This document shows, piece after piece, positions 33,852 through 43,423 of a stretch of DNA of 53,336 bases; the stretch's first letter is position 1; every line of letters starts with the position of its first letter. The notes beneath the pieces were generated by a model, which saw only the letters and a list, made by a program, of their open reading frames with translations, made no database searches and had not been told where the DNA came from. The position numbers and the translations under genes are program-made. The DNA is from Helicobacter apodemus (GTDB lineage Bacteria > Campylobacterota > Campylobacteria > Campylobacterales > Helicobacteraceae). Where the stretch lies: NCBI RefSeq assembly GCF_000765745.2, contig NZ_JRPC02000016.1, forward strand, positions 1 through 53,336. The letters run 5' to 3'.

Positions 33852-36113
33852 TTAATTCCTTTTTAACCCTATAGCTTCTTGCATAAGCTGGTCTGCGGTA
33901 GTAATAGATTTTGCACTCATTTGGTAACCCCTTTGATAAATAATCAAGTCCGTTAATGCCGTCCCGGTATCCACATTACTTGTCTCTAACATATGATCTA
34001 AGACTCTTCCATATTTTAAAGCTGCATACCCCTTATCTTCCCACGCTAAAAGAGGAGGTCCGCTCACTATAGAGGCTTCTCCATTTCTAATACGAATATT
34101 CATCTCTAAAAGATTCCCTCCTACTTTACTTAATCCTTGATCATTAACAAAAGCTGCAATACCAAATCTCCCTAAAGCCTCAATCTTGTTGTTAGTAAAA
34201 TTGGCTAATATAATCCCTTGATCATTAATGACAATCTCTTTTAATATCCCTTCAGGGGCACCATCTTGCGTAGTAGATTTAACACTAGAATCCGCATAAG
34301 CAAAGCTACTTGAGGTCTTGCCATCTTGACTTTTGGTTAAATCCACACTAATATTTCCATTGCCAAAAGGGACTTGAAATACTGGTGCTTCCGCACTCCC
34401 ATCGGGATTAAAACTTATCTCATTGATTATAGGAGTTTCGCTAAGGAGTGTTTTACCTGTAACATCATAAATCGCACTCCTTACCTCCCAACGTTCATTA
34501 ACTGGTGGAGTAACACTTTGGTCTCTTTGCTCTATAAGGATATATTGATTTTTTAAGATAAATTTTTGCCCTGATTCATCATAAATTTCTGTATTACTCT
34601 CATAAGTTGGGACTTGCAGCCGTGTGCTACTAAGAGAATTTACAGCAAGAATCTTCCATCCTATAGTATCCTCTAGTGGATTTGTATCCCCTGCTCCATT
34701 AACCTTTTGATAAAGTAACCCATTTAAAGAAATAATATTACCTTCCTCATAAGTAGTTCCCCCTTGATAAGTAGCCACTTCACCTATTATAGAATCAGTG
34801 ATTTCTTTCCAAGATTGGGTATCATCAGCAGGATTACCAACTTGTGCATTATTGGGTTCTTTTTGATAAATTTTCCCCTCAAAAGCAACTAAGTCTCCAT
34901 CTTGATAGGTTTTATTGTTGCTATAAGCTGCTACCCTACTTGAATCTACCAACTTCCAAGCATTAACATCATCAAGAGGATTTCCTGCAGTTGGGGTATT
35001 ACCATTTTTTTGAAAAATTAATCCTTTATACTTAACATAATCACCATCGGTATAATTAATCGCAGTATCAAATTCTTTAATACGCGTTTCAAAAATAGAA
35101 TCTAATTTTTGATTGACTGCCTTTAATTCTAATTTATCAGCTAATTTACCACTAATCCCTAAAGTAATATTTTGCAAGGTATTATTACCAAGATACAAAG
35201 AATGATCTGTTGGGAGTCCATTAGCATCTAATTTTAATCCAAGATCTAAACCGGTATTTTTTTTGATTAATTCTGTCAATTCTTTTATCGTAGTAAAACT
35301 ATTATCACCCTCTTTACCATAAGTGAAAGTATAACTCGTAGTTTTTCCATTTTGGGTAATGCTAAAAGTAATATCTTTGTGATTTTTAGCATCTAAAGGG
35401 GTTCCTTTGAAATCCATCAAGGTATTAACATCTTGATTAAGGAATTTCTCCTTATCAAAATTTCCCTTTTCATCTTGCAAGATACTAATAGGCTTACCAT
35501 TTTGGGTGCGATTTAGATTAATGGCTAAACCTACTTCACTCGTTAAAGTTGGTTGATAATATAATTCCCTGGGGATTTGTATTGGCTCTAAAGTCGAACC
35601 ACCAAGACTAGCATAATCTTTTTCTATATCATTAGTGGCCGTAAATGTTCCATCTTCTGCGATTTTTTTAAGGTTAATGCCATACATATAATAACCTAAA
35701 GAATTTACCAAATATCCTTCACCATCAAGACTAAAAGAACCATCTCTTGTGAAATAATTTTGCCCCATAGCACTTAGAGGACTTTTAATATCAAAAGAGC
35801 CATTCTTATTAGTCCCAACGACAAACCAACCTTTTCCCGAATAGGCTACATTAAAAGCCCCATCTGCTTTTACATAACTTCCATCATTAACATTAATGGC
35901 GTTAGAGCCAACTTTTACACCATAGTTATAATCATTATTAATAGGAGAGTTTGCATTAACATAATCAAGATTAGTTGCAAAAATACTGCTAAATTCTGGG
36001 GAATTTGCCCTAAAACCTGTTGTATTAACATTAGCAATATTATTAGAAGTAACATCAATCCCAAATTGATGCGTTTTAATACCACTTATTCCATTATAAA
36101 GAGCTCCTACCAT
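33852..36113 (-). CDS. flgE: FlgE-family flagellar hook protein with inserted carbohydrate-binding-like repeats
   Basis: A 753-residue FlgE-type protein from ATG 36113 (AAAAAGG seven bases upstream; a TTG two codons earlier is less likely). The N-terminus MVGALYNGISGIKTHQFGIDVTSNNIANVNTTGF and the C-terminus VDTGTALTDLIIYQRGYQMSAKSITTADQLMQEAIGL are the axial-protein helices. The middle carries three repeats of about 49 residues at about 346-389, 394-438 and 445-489, each with Y-x-x-GD/N-x-V/I, then G-x-x-Y/F-Q-K, then G-NP and a closing W (386, 435, 486); a fourth worn copy follows (about 500-543). This pattern matches type 3 chitin-binding (CBM5/12) modules. It lies third in fliK-flgD-flgE, so it probably corresponds to the HP0908-type second hook protein rather than the main HP0870-type one. 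Confidence 0.88.
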   Translation of the reverse strand: MVGALYNGISGIKTHQFGIDVTSNNIANVNTTGFRANSPEFSSIFATNLDYVNANSPINNDYNYGVKVGSNAINVNDGSYVKADGAFNVAYSGKGWFVVGTNKNGSFDIKSPLSAMGQNYFTRDGSFSLDGEGYLVNSLGYYMYGINLKKIAEDGTFTATNDIEKDYASLGGSTLEPIQIPRELYYQPTLTSEVGLAINLNRTQNGKPISILQDEKGNFDKEKFLNQDVNTLMDFKGTPLDAKNHKDITFSITQNGKTTSYTFTYGKEGDNSFTTIKELTELIKKNTGLDLGLKLDANGLPTDHSLYLGNNTLQNITLGISGKLADKLELKAVNQKLDSIFETRIKEFDTAINYTDGDYVKYKGLIFQKNGNTPTAGNPLDDVNAWKLVDSSRVAAYSNNKTYQDGDLVAFEGKIYQKEPNNAQVGNPADDTQSWKEITDSIIGEVATYQGGTTYEEGNIISLNGLLYQKVNGAGDTNPLEDTIGWKILAVNSLSSTRLQVPTYESNTEIYDESGQKFILKNQYILIEQRDQSVTPPVNERWEVRSAIYDVTGKTLLSETPIINEISFNPDGSAEAPVFQVPFGNGNISVDLTKSQDGKTSSSFAYADSSVKSTTQDGAPEGILKEIVINDQGIILANFTNNKIEALGRFGIAAFVNDQGLSKVGGNLLEMNIRIRNGEASIVSGPPLLAWEDKGYAALKYGRVLDHMLETSNVDTGTALTDLIIYQRGYQMSAKSITTADQLMQEAIGLKRN
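34647..35078 (-). repeat. three tandem CBM5/12-like repeats within flgE
   Basis: These are protein-level repeats of about 49 residues. Each has an acidic turn (YTDGDYV, YQDGDLV, YEEGNII), a GLIFQK / GKIYQK / GLLYQK strand, a G-NP-D/E-D segment and a Trp. At the DNA level the copies have diverged, so the triplication is old. A fourth degenerate copy extends to about 34485. Confidence 0.7.
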
Positions 36114-36125
36114 AGTCAATCCTTT

Positions 36126-37139
36126 TTATTTCTTAGGATAGAAAGATTGTGCTGCAGTAATTGGCATAATAAAATGATCGCCTAACTTAATATAAGGCAC
36201 CCCTTTATCATAAACAATACTTTGAACCTCTCCCCTTCCCATCTCTGTAGTTAAATATTTGTTGGTATTAGAATCAAGGTTATATTCGGCACTAATTTTA
36301 TACTCTCCAGCTCTTACAAAACTACCACCATCATCCCTTGTATCCCATTCAAATTCAATATAGCCACTTTTTCCATTATATTCTTTAAGGCTAATTTCTT
36401 TTACAATTTGTGTAGTATCCTTACCATCTTTATCTTTAGCTTTAGTTGTAATAGTAACTTTTGGATCTCCTTTAGAAGCGTCAATAGGTTTATCAAAATA
36501 AAGCGAAAATTTCACCTTATCATTATTAGATAGCGTAAGGGCAGAATATCCTGTTTCTGCAATTTTACCAATCACATCTACTGCACTATAACTATTTAAA
36601 ATATTTCCATCGGTGATATTACCTGCTAAAGTCTGCATAGTTTTAAGCATATTATCTTGTGTTTGGATAAGTTTCTCTTGGGCTTCAATAGTTTTTTCAT
36701 TAGTCTTTTGCATACTCTCCATAGCAGTTGTCATTTTTTCCATAGCAGTTTTCATCTTTTCTTGTGCTTCTACCTGTGTTAATTGTGCAGTTTGCGTTAA
36801 AATCTCTTGTGTTTCCATAGGAGCTGTTGGGTCTTGATTTTTAAGCTGCTCTAAAAAAAGCTTCATAAAAGCTTCATTGTTTAAAGAGTTTCCTCCGGTA
36901 GGTTTATCATTCTTAGGGATTGGAGAATCCCCAGGAAAAGTCGTATTATTAGTATTGTTAGTTGTGGCATTATTATTTGCATTATTTGCATTATTTGCAT
37001 TATTTGCATTATTTGCATTATTTGCATTATTTGCATTATTTGCATTATTTGCATTATTTGCATTATTTGCATTTGTTGTAGCTGTATTTGCTGTGTTAGT
37101 TGCAGTAGTATTATTTGTAGCTGTTACATTTGTATTCAT
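36126..37139 (-). CDS. flgD: flagellar hook-capping protein FlgD with Asn-rich repeat N-terminus
   Basis: FlgD, 337 residues, caps the growing hook and is lost after completion. The conserved core starts near residue 87 (NEAFMKLFLEQLKNQDPTAPMET, then EILTQTAQLTQVE), and the C-terminal part has the FlgD Ig-like/tudor strands (GYIEFEWDTRDDGGSFVRAGEYKI). The first 75 residues are low-complexity Thr/Asn/Ala, including an (Asn-Asn-Ala)n tract at about 23-56 encoded by the 9-base array at 36973-37071. AAGGAG precedes ATG 37139. It lies nine bases after fliK and 12 before flgE, so the three are cotranscribed. Confidence 0.92.
   Translation of the reverse strand: MNTNVTATNNTTATNTANTATTNANNANNANNANNANNANNANNANNANNANNANNNATTNNTNNTTFPGDSPIPKNDKPTGGNSLNNEAFMKLFLEQLKNQDPTAPMETQEILTQTAQLTQVEAQEKMKTAMEKMTTAMESMQKTNEKTIEAQEKLIQTQDNMLKTMQTLAGNITDGNILNSYSAVDVIGKIAETGYSALTLSNNDKVKFSLYFDKPIDASKGDPKVTITTKAKDKDGKDTTQIVKEISLKEYNGKSGYIEFEWDTRDDGGSFVRAGEYKISAEYNLDSNTNKYLTTEMGRGEVQSIVYDKGVPYIKLGDHFIMPITAAQSFYPKK
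36973..37071 (-). repeat. 9-base array in flgD, 11 copies
   Basis: Eleven perfect copies of TTATTTGCA (plus-strand reading) encode Asn-Asn-Ala repeats on the minus strand. Because the unit is three codons, gain or loss of copies alters FlgD length without breaking the frame. Confidence 0.95.
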
Positions 37140-37148
37140 TTTTGCTCC

Positions 37149-39122
37149 TTAAGCATCATAGGAAAAGCGTAAATCCATATGAGAAATTTCTCTATAAGAA
37201 TCATCGACTTGTTGATAAACATACAAGCTATTTTCATTCCTTTTTTGATGATTTTGAGAATTTTGGTGAAAATTTTGTTGAGAATTTCCTCTACTTGAAT
37301 CACTAAACCCTCCTCCTAAGCTATTTCCTGCAGTATCTTTAAAGTCCATTTGCACTTCATTAAATCCTAAATTACTTAATTGGTTTTTAAAATCTTGTGC
37401 ATTTTGCATAAAAAGCTGTAAAGCTTGCTGATTCGAACCAATTTGAATATGAATATTATCCCCTCTTTTTGTAATGGTAAGTTCAACACTCCCCAAATTT
37501 TGAGGATTTAATTCTAAGGAAATTTTAGTAACGGGTGGGCGATAGTTTTGTAAAGCCTCTTTTAGCTTGTCGCTAAAGTGTATAAAAGTATTTTGGATAC
37601 TAAAACGTTCAATATTTTGGCTTTGTATGGCACCTTGATAAACTTCTTGATAGTTTTTTTCTTTTATCTCCTTTTGTATGGGGCTTGCTTCTTTAGTCTC
37701 TGATACAAAAGAGCTTTTAGCTGAATTTTGCATTTTTAAAAGATTATCTAAAAAACTTTGTTGTGAATGCTCTTTAACCTGTATTTCCTCTTTAGTAATA
37801 TTTTGTATATTTTGCCTCTCTTCTTGTAAGGCAAAATGATGTTTTTCATAAGATTTATCCATAATTTTGTTTTCTTTCTTAACAGAGGAATAAGGGTTTT
37901 TCTCCTCTTTAAAAGAAATTTTTGGCTTCTCTTGCTTACTAAGATTTTCTTTTGTTTGCTTAATAGCTGTTTTAGAGGATTGTTCTAAAATAATATTAGA
38001 ATCTTTAGGAATTACATTTATAACCTCCTTTGGACTAGAAAGTATTTGAGAATCTTTGAAATCTTTTTTCTCTCTCTTTTGCGTTAAAGTAGAAATAGTT
38101 TTTTCTTGATGTGTATTTTTTAAGCCTTTGGGGTTTTCTTTTATTACTTGAAAATCCTCTTTTACTTCTTGGATGAACTTGTCTTTTTCTTTTTTTAAGG
38201 AGAGATTTTTTTCTATCTTTTTGCCATTTTCTAAGATTTTTTTATCTTGTAAAAGAATCGCATTTATAACCTCCTTTGGACTAGAAGGTATTTGAGAATC
38301 TTTGAAATCTTTTTTCTCTCTCTTTTGCGTTAAAGTAGAAATAGTTTTTTCTTGATGTGTATTTTTTAAGCCTTTGGGGTTTTCTTTTATTACTTGAAAA
38401 TCCTCTTTTACTTCTTGGATGAACTTGTCTTTTTCTTTTTTTAAGGAGAGATTTTTTTCTATCTTTTTGCCATTTTCTAAGATTTTTTTATCTTGTAAAA
38501 TATTACTTAATACTTCATTAGGAATATATGCTTTTTTATCTTTTAATCCTGTAACCTTACTTTGAGACTTTTGGGGAATTTCTTGCAATATAGTTTTATT
38601 AGGCTTTTGTGTATCCCCTTGAAAATGTATTTTTTTAACCACAAGGTTTAAATTATTGGCTTTTTGAAGAATATCTTTTAAAGTCTTAGGAGATTTTGTT
38701 TCTTTTGCCATTTGCAATAATTCTTTGGCATTTTGGGGAATAGACCTTAAAGTCTCTAAAGAATGCGCCTTTTTTGTAGGCTTGTCTTCTATTGCTATTT
38801 CTAAGGTTTCTTTAGTTGTTTTAATAATCTTTTTATGCTCTTTTTTAAAAGCAATGCTTCCTTCTTTTGTTTCTATGATTGGTTCTTCTTTAATCTCTTC
38901 CTTATCTACATCTGCAATATTCTTTTCTTTAAGTAATAGATTAATTGCTTTTTTTTCTAGGTTTTTACCTTTTTTCTTAACTGCTTCTTTATCTTCTATT
39001 AAATCATCAAAAATTTTTGAAAAGGTTACTTCTTCTTGCAAATCCTCTTGGGTTGGAATTTTATTTTTATCTTTGGATACATCGGTTACATTACTCTTAT
39101 CTATTTCAAGAAAAGAAAGCAT
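37149..39122 (-). CDS. fliK: flagellar hook-length control protein FliK
   Basis: FliK, 657 residues from ATG 39122 (GAGG seven bases upstream; an upstream start at 39167 would fall in the promoter). It is exported during hook growth, acts as the ruler and switches the export gate. The N-terminal and middle part is Lys/Glu-rich and unfolded-looking. The C-terminal switch domain is recognisable: ISLELNPQNLGSVELTITKRGDNIHIQIGSNQQALQLF near residues 530-570, then the Ser/Asn/Gln-rich tail. The middle contains a 240-base tandem duplication (38015-38500), adding 82 residues. It is first of fliK-flgD-flgE, downstream of a sigma-54-type promoter. Confidence 0.92.
   Translation of the reverse strand: MLSFLEIDKSNVTDVSKDKNKIPTQEDLQEEVTFSKIFDDLIEDKEAVKKKGKNLEKKAINLLLKEKNIADVDKEEIKEEPIIETKEGSIAFKKEHKKIIKTTKETLEIAIEDKPTKKAHSLETLRSIPQNAKELLQMAKETKSPKTLKDILQKANNLNLVVKKIHFQGDTQKPNKTILQEIPQKSQSKVTGLKDKKAYIPNEVLSNILQDKKILENGKKIEKNLSLKKEKDKFIQEVKEDFQVIKENPKGLKNTHQEKTISTLTQKREKKDFKDSQIPSSPKEVINAILLQDKKILENGKKIEKNLSLKKEKDKFIQEVKEDFQVIKENPKGLKNTHQEKTISTLTQKREKKDFKDSQILSSPKEVINVIPKDSNIILEQSSKTAIKQTKENLSKQEKPKISFKEEKNPYSSVKKENKIMDKSYEKHHFALQEERQNIQNITKEEIQVKEHSQQSFLDNLLKMQNSAKSSFVSETKEASPIQKEIKEKNYQEVYQGAIQSQNIERFSIQNTFIHFSDKLKEALQNYRPPVTKISLELNPQNLGSVELTITKRGDNIHIQIGSNQQALQLFMQNAQDFKNQLSNLGFNEVQMDFKDTAGNSLGGGFSDSSRGNSQQNFHQNSQNHQKRNENSLYVYQQVDDSYREISHMDLRFSYDA
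38015..38500 (-). repeat. 240-base tandem duplication within fliK
   Basis: 38015-38254 and 38261-38500 are the same 240 bases apart from one mismatch (A/G near 38042/38288), with a period of 246 bases or 82 codons. The near-identity indicates a recent duplication or ongoing homogenisation. Confidence 0.95.
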
Positions 39123-39162
39123 AGGATCACCTCTAAAATTTATAAATTTTACCAGCAATATA

Positions 39163-39178
39163 AGCAAATAGTATTCCT
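39163..39178 (-). promoter_or_regulatory. sigma-54-type promoter of fliK-flgD-flgE
   Basis: On the minus strand AGG-AATACTATTT-GCTT has GG-N10-GC spacing and the Campylobacter-like GGAA...TTTGCTT form. It lies 40 bases before the fliK ATG, between fliK and the divergent typA. Confidence 0.7.
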
Positions 39179-39246
39179 AATTTTTTAGATTTTTTCTAAG
39201 ACTATTTTCGATAAAATCCGCACAATTTTTATTTTCAAGGAAAGTT

Positions 39247-41046
39247 ATGCAAGAGATTAGAAATATTGCAGTTATTGCTCATGTCGATCACGGAAAAACG
39301 ACTTTGGTTGATGGTCTCCTTAGACAATCAGGCACTTTTGCAAGCCACGAGCAAATTGATGAACGTGTAATGGATAGTAATGATATTGAAAAAGAAAGAG
39401 GTATTACTATTCTTTCAAAAAATACTGCGATCCATTATAAAAACACAAAAATCAATATCATTGATACTCCCGGACACGCCGATTTTGGGGGTGAGGTTGA
39501 GAGAGTTTTAAAAATGGTTGATGGCGTCTTATTGCTTGTTGATGCTCAAGAGGGGGTTATGCCACAAACAAAGTTTGTTGTGAAAAAAGCCTTAGCGCTA
39601 GGGCTTTGCCCGATTGTTGTAATTAACAAAATCGATAAACCCGCCGCACAACCCGATAGGGTTATTGATGAAGTCTTTGATCTCTTTGCCGCTATGGACG
39701 CCAATGAAAAGCAACTTGACTTTCCTGTAGTTTATGCAGCAGCAAGAGATGGCTATGCGATAAAAAACTTAGAAGATGAAAAAAAGAATCTAGAACCGCT
39801 CTTTGATGCGATTTTAGAGTATGTCCCTTTGCCTAGCGGTGAATCTAATAATCCACTTCAAATCCAAATCTTTACTTTAGATTATGATAATTATGTAGGA
39901 AAAATCGGTATTGCTAGAATCTTTAATGGCAAGGTAAAAAAGGGTGAAAATGTAATGTTAGCTAAAGGCAATGGAGAGAAAACCACGGGCAAGATTACTA
40001 AACTCATTGGCTTTTATGGACTTGCTAGGACAGAAATACAAGAGGCACAAGCTGGAGATATTATTGCTCTAGCAGGATTTCACTCTATTAATGTAGGTGA
40101 TTCTATTGTAGATATTAATAACCCTATCCCGCTTGACCCTATGCATTTAGAGGAGCCTACAATGAGTGTAAATTTTGCGGTTAATGATTCCCCTTTTGCA
40201 GGATTAGAGGGCAAACATGTAACCGCTAATAAACTCAAAGAGCGATTAGAAAAAGAAATGCAAACCAATATCGCAATGAAAATTGAAGAATTAGGCGAAG
40301 GGAAGTTTAAAGTTAGTGGTAGAGGGGAATTACAAATCACTATTCTAGCAGAGAATCTAAGAAGAGAGGATTATGAATTTAGTATCTCGCGTCCAGAAGT
40401 TATTACCAAAGAAATAGAAGGAAAGAAATGTGAGCCCTTTGAATCTTTAGTGATTGATACACCCCAAGATTACTCGGGCAGTGTTATTGAAAAACTAGGG
40501 AGGAGGAAGGCAGAATTAAAAGCTATGAATCCAATGGGAGAGGGATATACGCGATTAGAATTTGAAATTCCCGCTAGGGGATTGATTGGTTATAGGAGTG
40601 AGTTTTTAACCGATACCAAGGGTGAGGGAGTTATGAATAATAGCTTCTTAGAATTTCGCCCCTTTAGTGGAAGTGTAGAAACAAGAAACAATGGGGCTTT
40701 AATCTCTATGGAAAATGGTGAAGCCACACCCTTTTCTTTAGGAAATATTCAAGAAAGAGGAGTTTTGTTTATCCCTCCACAAACAAAGGTTTATATAGGT
40801 ATGATTATTGGGGAGCATAGCAGAGAAAATGATTTAGATGTTAATCCTATAAAAGCTAAACATTTAACTAATATGCGTGCTAGCGGTAGTGATGATGCCA
40901 TCAAACTCACCCCACCCCGTGATTTAAATTTAGAAAGAGCTTTAGAGTGGATTGAAGAAGATGAGATTTTAGAAGTAACACCTAAAAATATTCGGATTCG
41001 TAAAAAAGTCTTAGACCCAACACAAAGAAAAAGAAAAAATAAGTAA
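39247..41046 (+). CDS. typA: translational GTPase TypA/BipA
   Basis: A 599-residue ribosome-associated GTPase of the EF-G superfamily, implicated in ribosome assembly and stress adaptation. The G motifs are G1 [15 protein letters not shown] (about 10-24), the switch region ERGITI, G3 [14 protein letters not shown] and G4 NKIDKPAA near 128. The C-terminal TypA-specific domain includes [14 protein letters not shown] near residue 445. The length is the family's. AAGGAAAG precedes ATG 39247. It is divergent from fliK and followed after 10 bases by nrdA. Confidence 0.97.
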   Translation: MQEIRNIAVIAHVDHGKTTLVDGLLRQSGTFASHEQIDERVMDSNDIEKERGITILSKNTAIHYKNTKINIIDTPGHADFGGEVERVLKMVDGVLLLVDAQEGVMPQTKFVVKKALALGLCPIVVINKIDKPAAQPDRVIDEVFDLFAAMDANEKQLDFPVVYAAARDGYAIKNLEDEKKNLEPLFDAILEYVPLPSGESNNPLQIQIFTLDYDNYVGKIGIARIFNGKVKKGENVMLAKGNGEKTTGKITKLIGFYGLARTEIQEAQAGDIIALAGFHSINVGDSIVDINNPIPLDPMHLEEPTMSVNFAVNDSPFAGLEGKHVTANKLKERLEKEMQTNIAMKIEELGEGKFKVSGRGELQITILAENLRREDYEFSISRPEVITKEIEGKKCEPFESLVIDTPQDYSGSVIEKLGRRKAELKAMNPMGEGYTRLEFEIPARGLIGYRSEFLTDTKGEGVMNNSFLEFRPFSGSVETRNNGALISMENGEATPFSLGNIQERGVLFIPPQTKVYIGMIIGEHSRENDLDVNPIKAKHLTNMRASGSDDAIKLTPPRDLNLERALEWIEEDEILEVTPKNIRIRKKVLDPTQRKRKNK

Positions 41047-41056
41047 GGAAGGAAAA

Positions 41057-43423
41057 ATGCTAACAGTTATTAAAAGAAATGGACGCGTTGAACCACTTGA
41101 TGTTACCAAAATACAAAAATACACCAAAGATTCTGTAATGGGATTAGAGGGGGTTTCACAAAGTGAATTAGAAGTTGATGCTAAATTACAATTTCGCGAT
41201 AAAATAACAACCCAAGAAATTCAGCAAACACTTATTAAAACCGCCGTTGATAAAATCGATATTGATTGCCCTAATTGGACTTTTGTAGCGGCTAGATTAT
41301 TCCTTTATGATTTATACCACCGCGTCAATCGGTTTAATGGCTATAAAAGCCTCAAAGAATACTTAGAATTAGGGGAAAAAGAAAACCGCATTATTAAAGG
41401 AATGAAAGAAAAATTTAATTTAGAGCGATTAGATTTAAAGATTGATAAAACAAGGGATTTACAATTTACTTATTTGGGGATTAAAACCCTCTATGATAGA
41501 TACTTACTAAAAGACAAGCAAGGTAATCCTATAGAATTACCCCAACATATGTTTATGGGAATTGCGATGTTCTTAGCACAAAATGAAGAAGACCCTAATT
41601 ATTGGGCAGAGCAGTTTTATGATTTACTCTCTAAATTTGAAGTTATGGCAGCAACCCCCACGCTCTCTAATGCTAGAACACCGCGTCATCAACTAAGCTC
41701 TTGTTATATTGGTAGCACACCTGATAATATTGAAGGTATTTTTGATTCTTATAAAGAAATGGCACTCTTAAGCAAATATGGAGGAGGTATTGGCTGGGAT
41801 TTCTCTAAAATTAGGGGATTAGGAAGCTTTATTGATGGGCATAAAAATGCAGCAGGTGGGGTTATACCCTTTTTAAAAATCACGAATGATATTGCTATTG
41901 CTGTTGATCAACTTGGCACAAGAAAAGGGGCTATTTCTGTGTATTTAGAGCCTTGGCATAGTGATATTTTTGACTTTGTAGATATTAAGAAAAATAGCGG
42001 AGAGGAAAGAAGGAGAACACACGACTTATTCCCTGCATTATGGATTCCAGATTTGTTTATGAAAAGAATTGCCGAAGATGGCTTATGGAGTCTCTTTGAT
42101 GCACTCATTTGTTCAGATTTAACCAACCTATATGGGGAAGAATTTGAAATGCGTTACCAACAATATGAAGCTGATGAGAGTATCCCAAGAGAAACCATTA
42201 AAGCTAAAGAATTATGGAAAAGAATCTTGACTAGCTATTTTGAAGTAGGCTCTCCTTTTTTGTGCTTCAAAGACAATGCTAATAGGGCAAATCCTAATGG
42301 GCATTGTGGAATCATTAGAAGCTCTAACCTCTGCACAGAAATATTCCAAAACACCGAGCCTAATAAATGCTTTATTCGCGTAGAATTTGAAGATGGAAGC
42401 ATTGAAGATTATCCAGAATTTCAAGAAGTCTTAATGGATAATGGAACCAAAAAACTCTCTAATAAAATCACTTCTCTTGATAGCATTAAAGGTAAAAAAG
42501 TTTTCATCGCTCAAAGGGAATCTATAGATGGAAAAACCGCTGTTTGTAATTTAGCCTCTATCAATCTTTCTAAAATACATACCAAAGAGGATATAGAGAG
42601 GGTTGTTCCAGTAGCCATTAGGATGCTTGATAATGTGATTGATTTAAACTTCTACCCTAATCGCAAAGTTAAAGCTACCAACCTTGATAATCGTGCTATT
42701 GGACTTGGTATAATGGGTGAGGCACAAATGTTAGCAGAATCTAAAATAGAATGGGGAAGCAAGAAGCATTTAGAAAAAATTGATGAAATTATGGAAATGG
42801 TTAGCTACAATGCCATTAAAGCAAGTTGTGAGTTAGCACAAATCAAAGGTATTTATAATGAATTCCATGGTTCTTCTTGGTCGCAAGGAATATTCCCTAT
42901 AGATAGAGCAAATACTGAAACTAAGTCTTTAGTAGATAGAGGAGGTCTCTTTGGGTTTATCTATGATTGGGATTTTTTACGCAATGAAGTAAAGACCAAA
43001 GGAATCCGCAATGGTTACTTAATGGCAATTGCCCCCACAAGCTCTATTTCTATCTTAGTTGGCACAACGCAAACAATTGAACCTATCTACAAACGTAAAT
43101 GGTTTGAAGAAAATTTAAGCGGACTTATCCCTGTTGTCGCACCTAATTTAAACTTAGAAAATTGGAATTACTACATAAGTGCTTATAATATTGATCAAAC
43201 TGCTATTATCAAAGCAGCAGCAGTGCGTCAAAAATGGATTGATCAAGGGCAAAGCACCAATATCTTTATGTCCTTAGAAAAGGCTAGTGGAAAATATCTC
43301 AATGAAATCTACACACTTGCGTGGAAATTAGGATTAAAATCTACTTACTATCTCCGTTCCCAAAGTATAGAAGCAGAAAATTCCACAATGGATAGAAGTA
43401 TCGAATGTGAAGGTTGCCAATAA
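41057..43423 (+). CDS. nrdA: ribonucleoside-diphosphate reductase alpha subunit
   Basis: NrdA, 788 residues, the large subunit of class Ia ribonucleotide reductase, making deoxyribonucleotides from ribonucleoside diphosphates together with NrdB, which is not in the window. An N-terminal ATP-cone (VIKRNGRVEPLDVTKIQKYTKDS) is followed by active-site segments: SSCYIGSTPDN (first redox Cys), SSNLCTEIFQN with the N-x-C-x-E motif (radical Cys and Glu), and AVCNLASINL (second Cys). The C-terminal swinging pair is in IECEGCQ. AAGGAAGGA precedes ATG 41057. It directly abuts the PIN-PhoH gene. Confidence 0.97.
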   Translation: MLTVIKRNGRVEPLDVTKIQKYTKDSVMGLEGVSQSELEVDAKLQFRDKITTQEIQQTLIKTAVDKIDIDCPNWTFVAARLFLYDLYHRVNRFNGYKSLKEYLELGEKENRIIKGMKEKFNLERLDLKIDKTRDLQFTYLGIKTLYDRYLLKDKQGNPIELPQHMFMGIAMFLAQNEEDPNYWAEQFYDLLSKFEVMAATPTLSNARTPRHQLSSCYIGSTPDNIEGIFDSYKEMALLSKYGGGIGWDFSKIRGLGSFIDGHKNAAGGVIPFLKITNDIAIAVDQLGTRKGAISVYLEPWHSDIFDFVDIKKNSGEERRRTHDLFPALWIPDLFMKRIAEDGLWSLFDALICSDLTNLYGEEFEMRYQQYEADESIPRETIKAKELWKRILTSYFEVGSPFLCFKDNANRANPNGHCGIIRSSNLCTEIFQNTEPNKCFIRVEFEDGSIEDYPEFQEVLMDNGTKKLSNKITSLDSIKGKKVFIAQRESIDGKTAVCNLASINLSKIHTKEDIERVVPVAIRMLDNVIDLNFYPNRKVKATNLDNRAIGLGIMGEAQMLAESKIEWGSKKHLEKIDEIMEMVSYNAIKASCELAQIKGIYNEFHGSSWSQGIFPIDRANTETKSLVDRGGLFGFIYDWDFLRNEVKTKGIRNGYLMAIAPTSSISILVGTTQTIEPIYKRKWFEENLSGLIPVVAPNLNLENWNYYISAYNIDQTAIIKAAAVRQKWIDQGQSTNIFMSLEKASGKYLNEIYTLAWKLGLKSTYYLRSQSIEAENSTMDRSIECEGCQ

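Noticed and set aside
36877-37152. A plus-strand ORF rich in Phe-Ala-Leu repeats.
   Set aside because: It is the antisense shadow of the flgD 9-base array and has no independent support.
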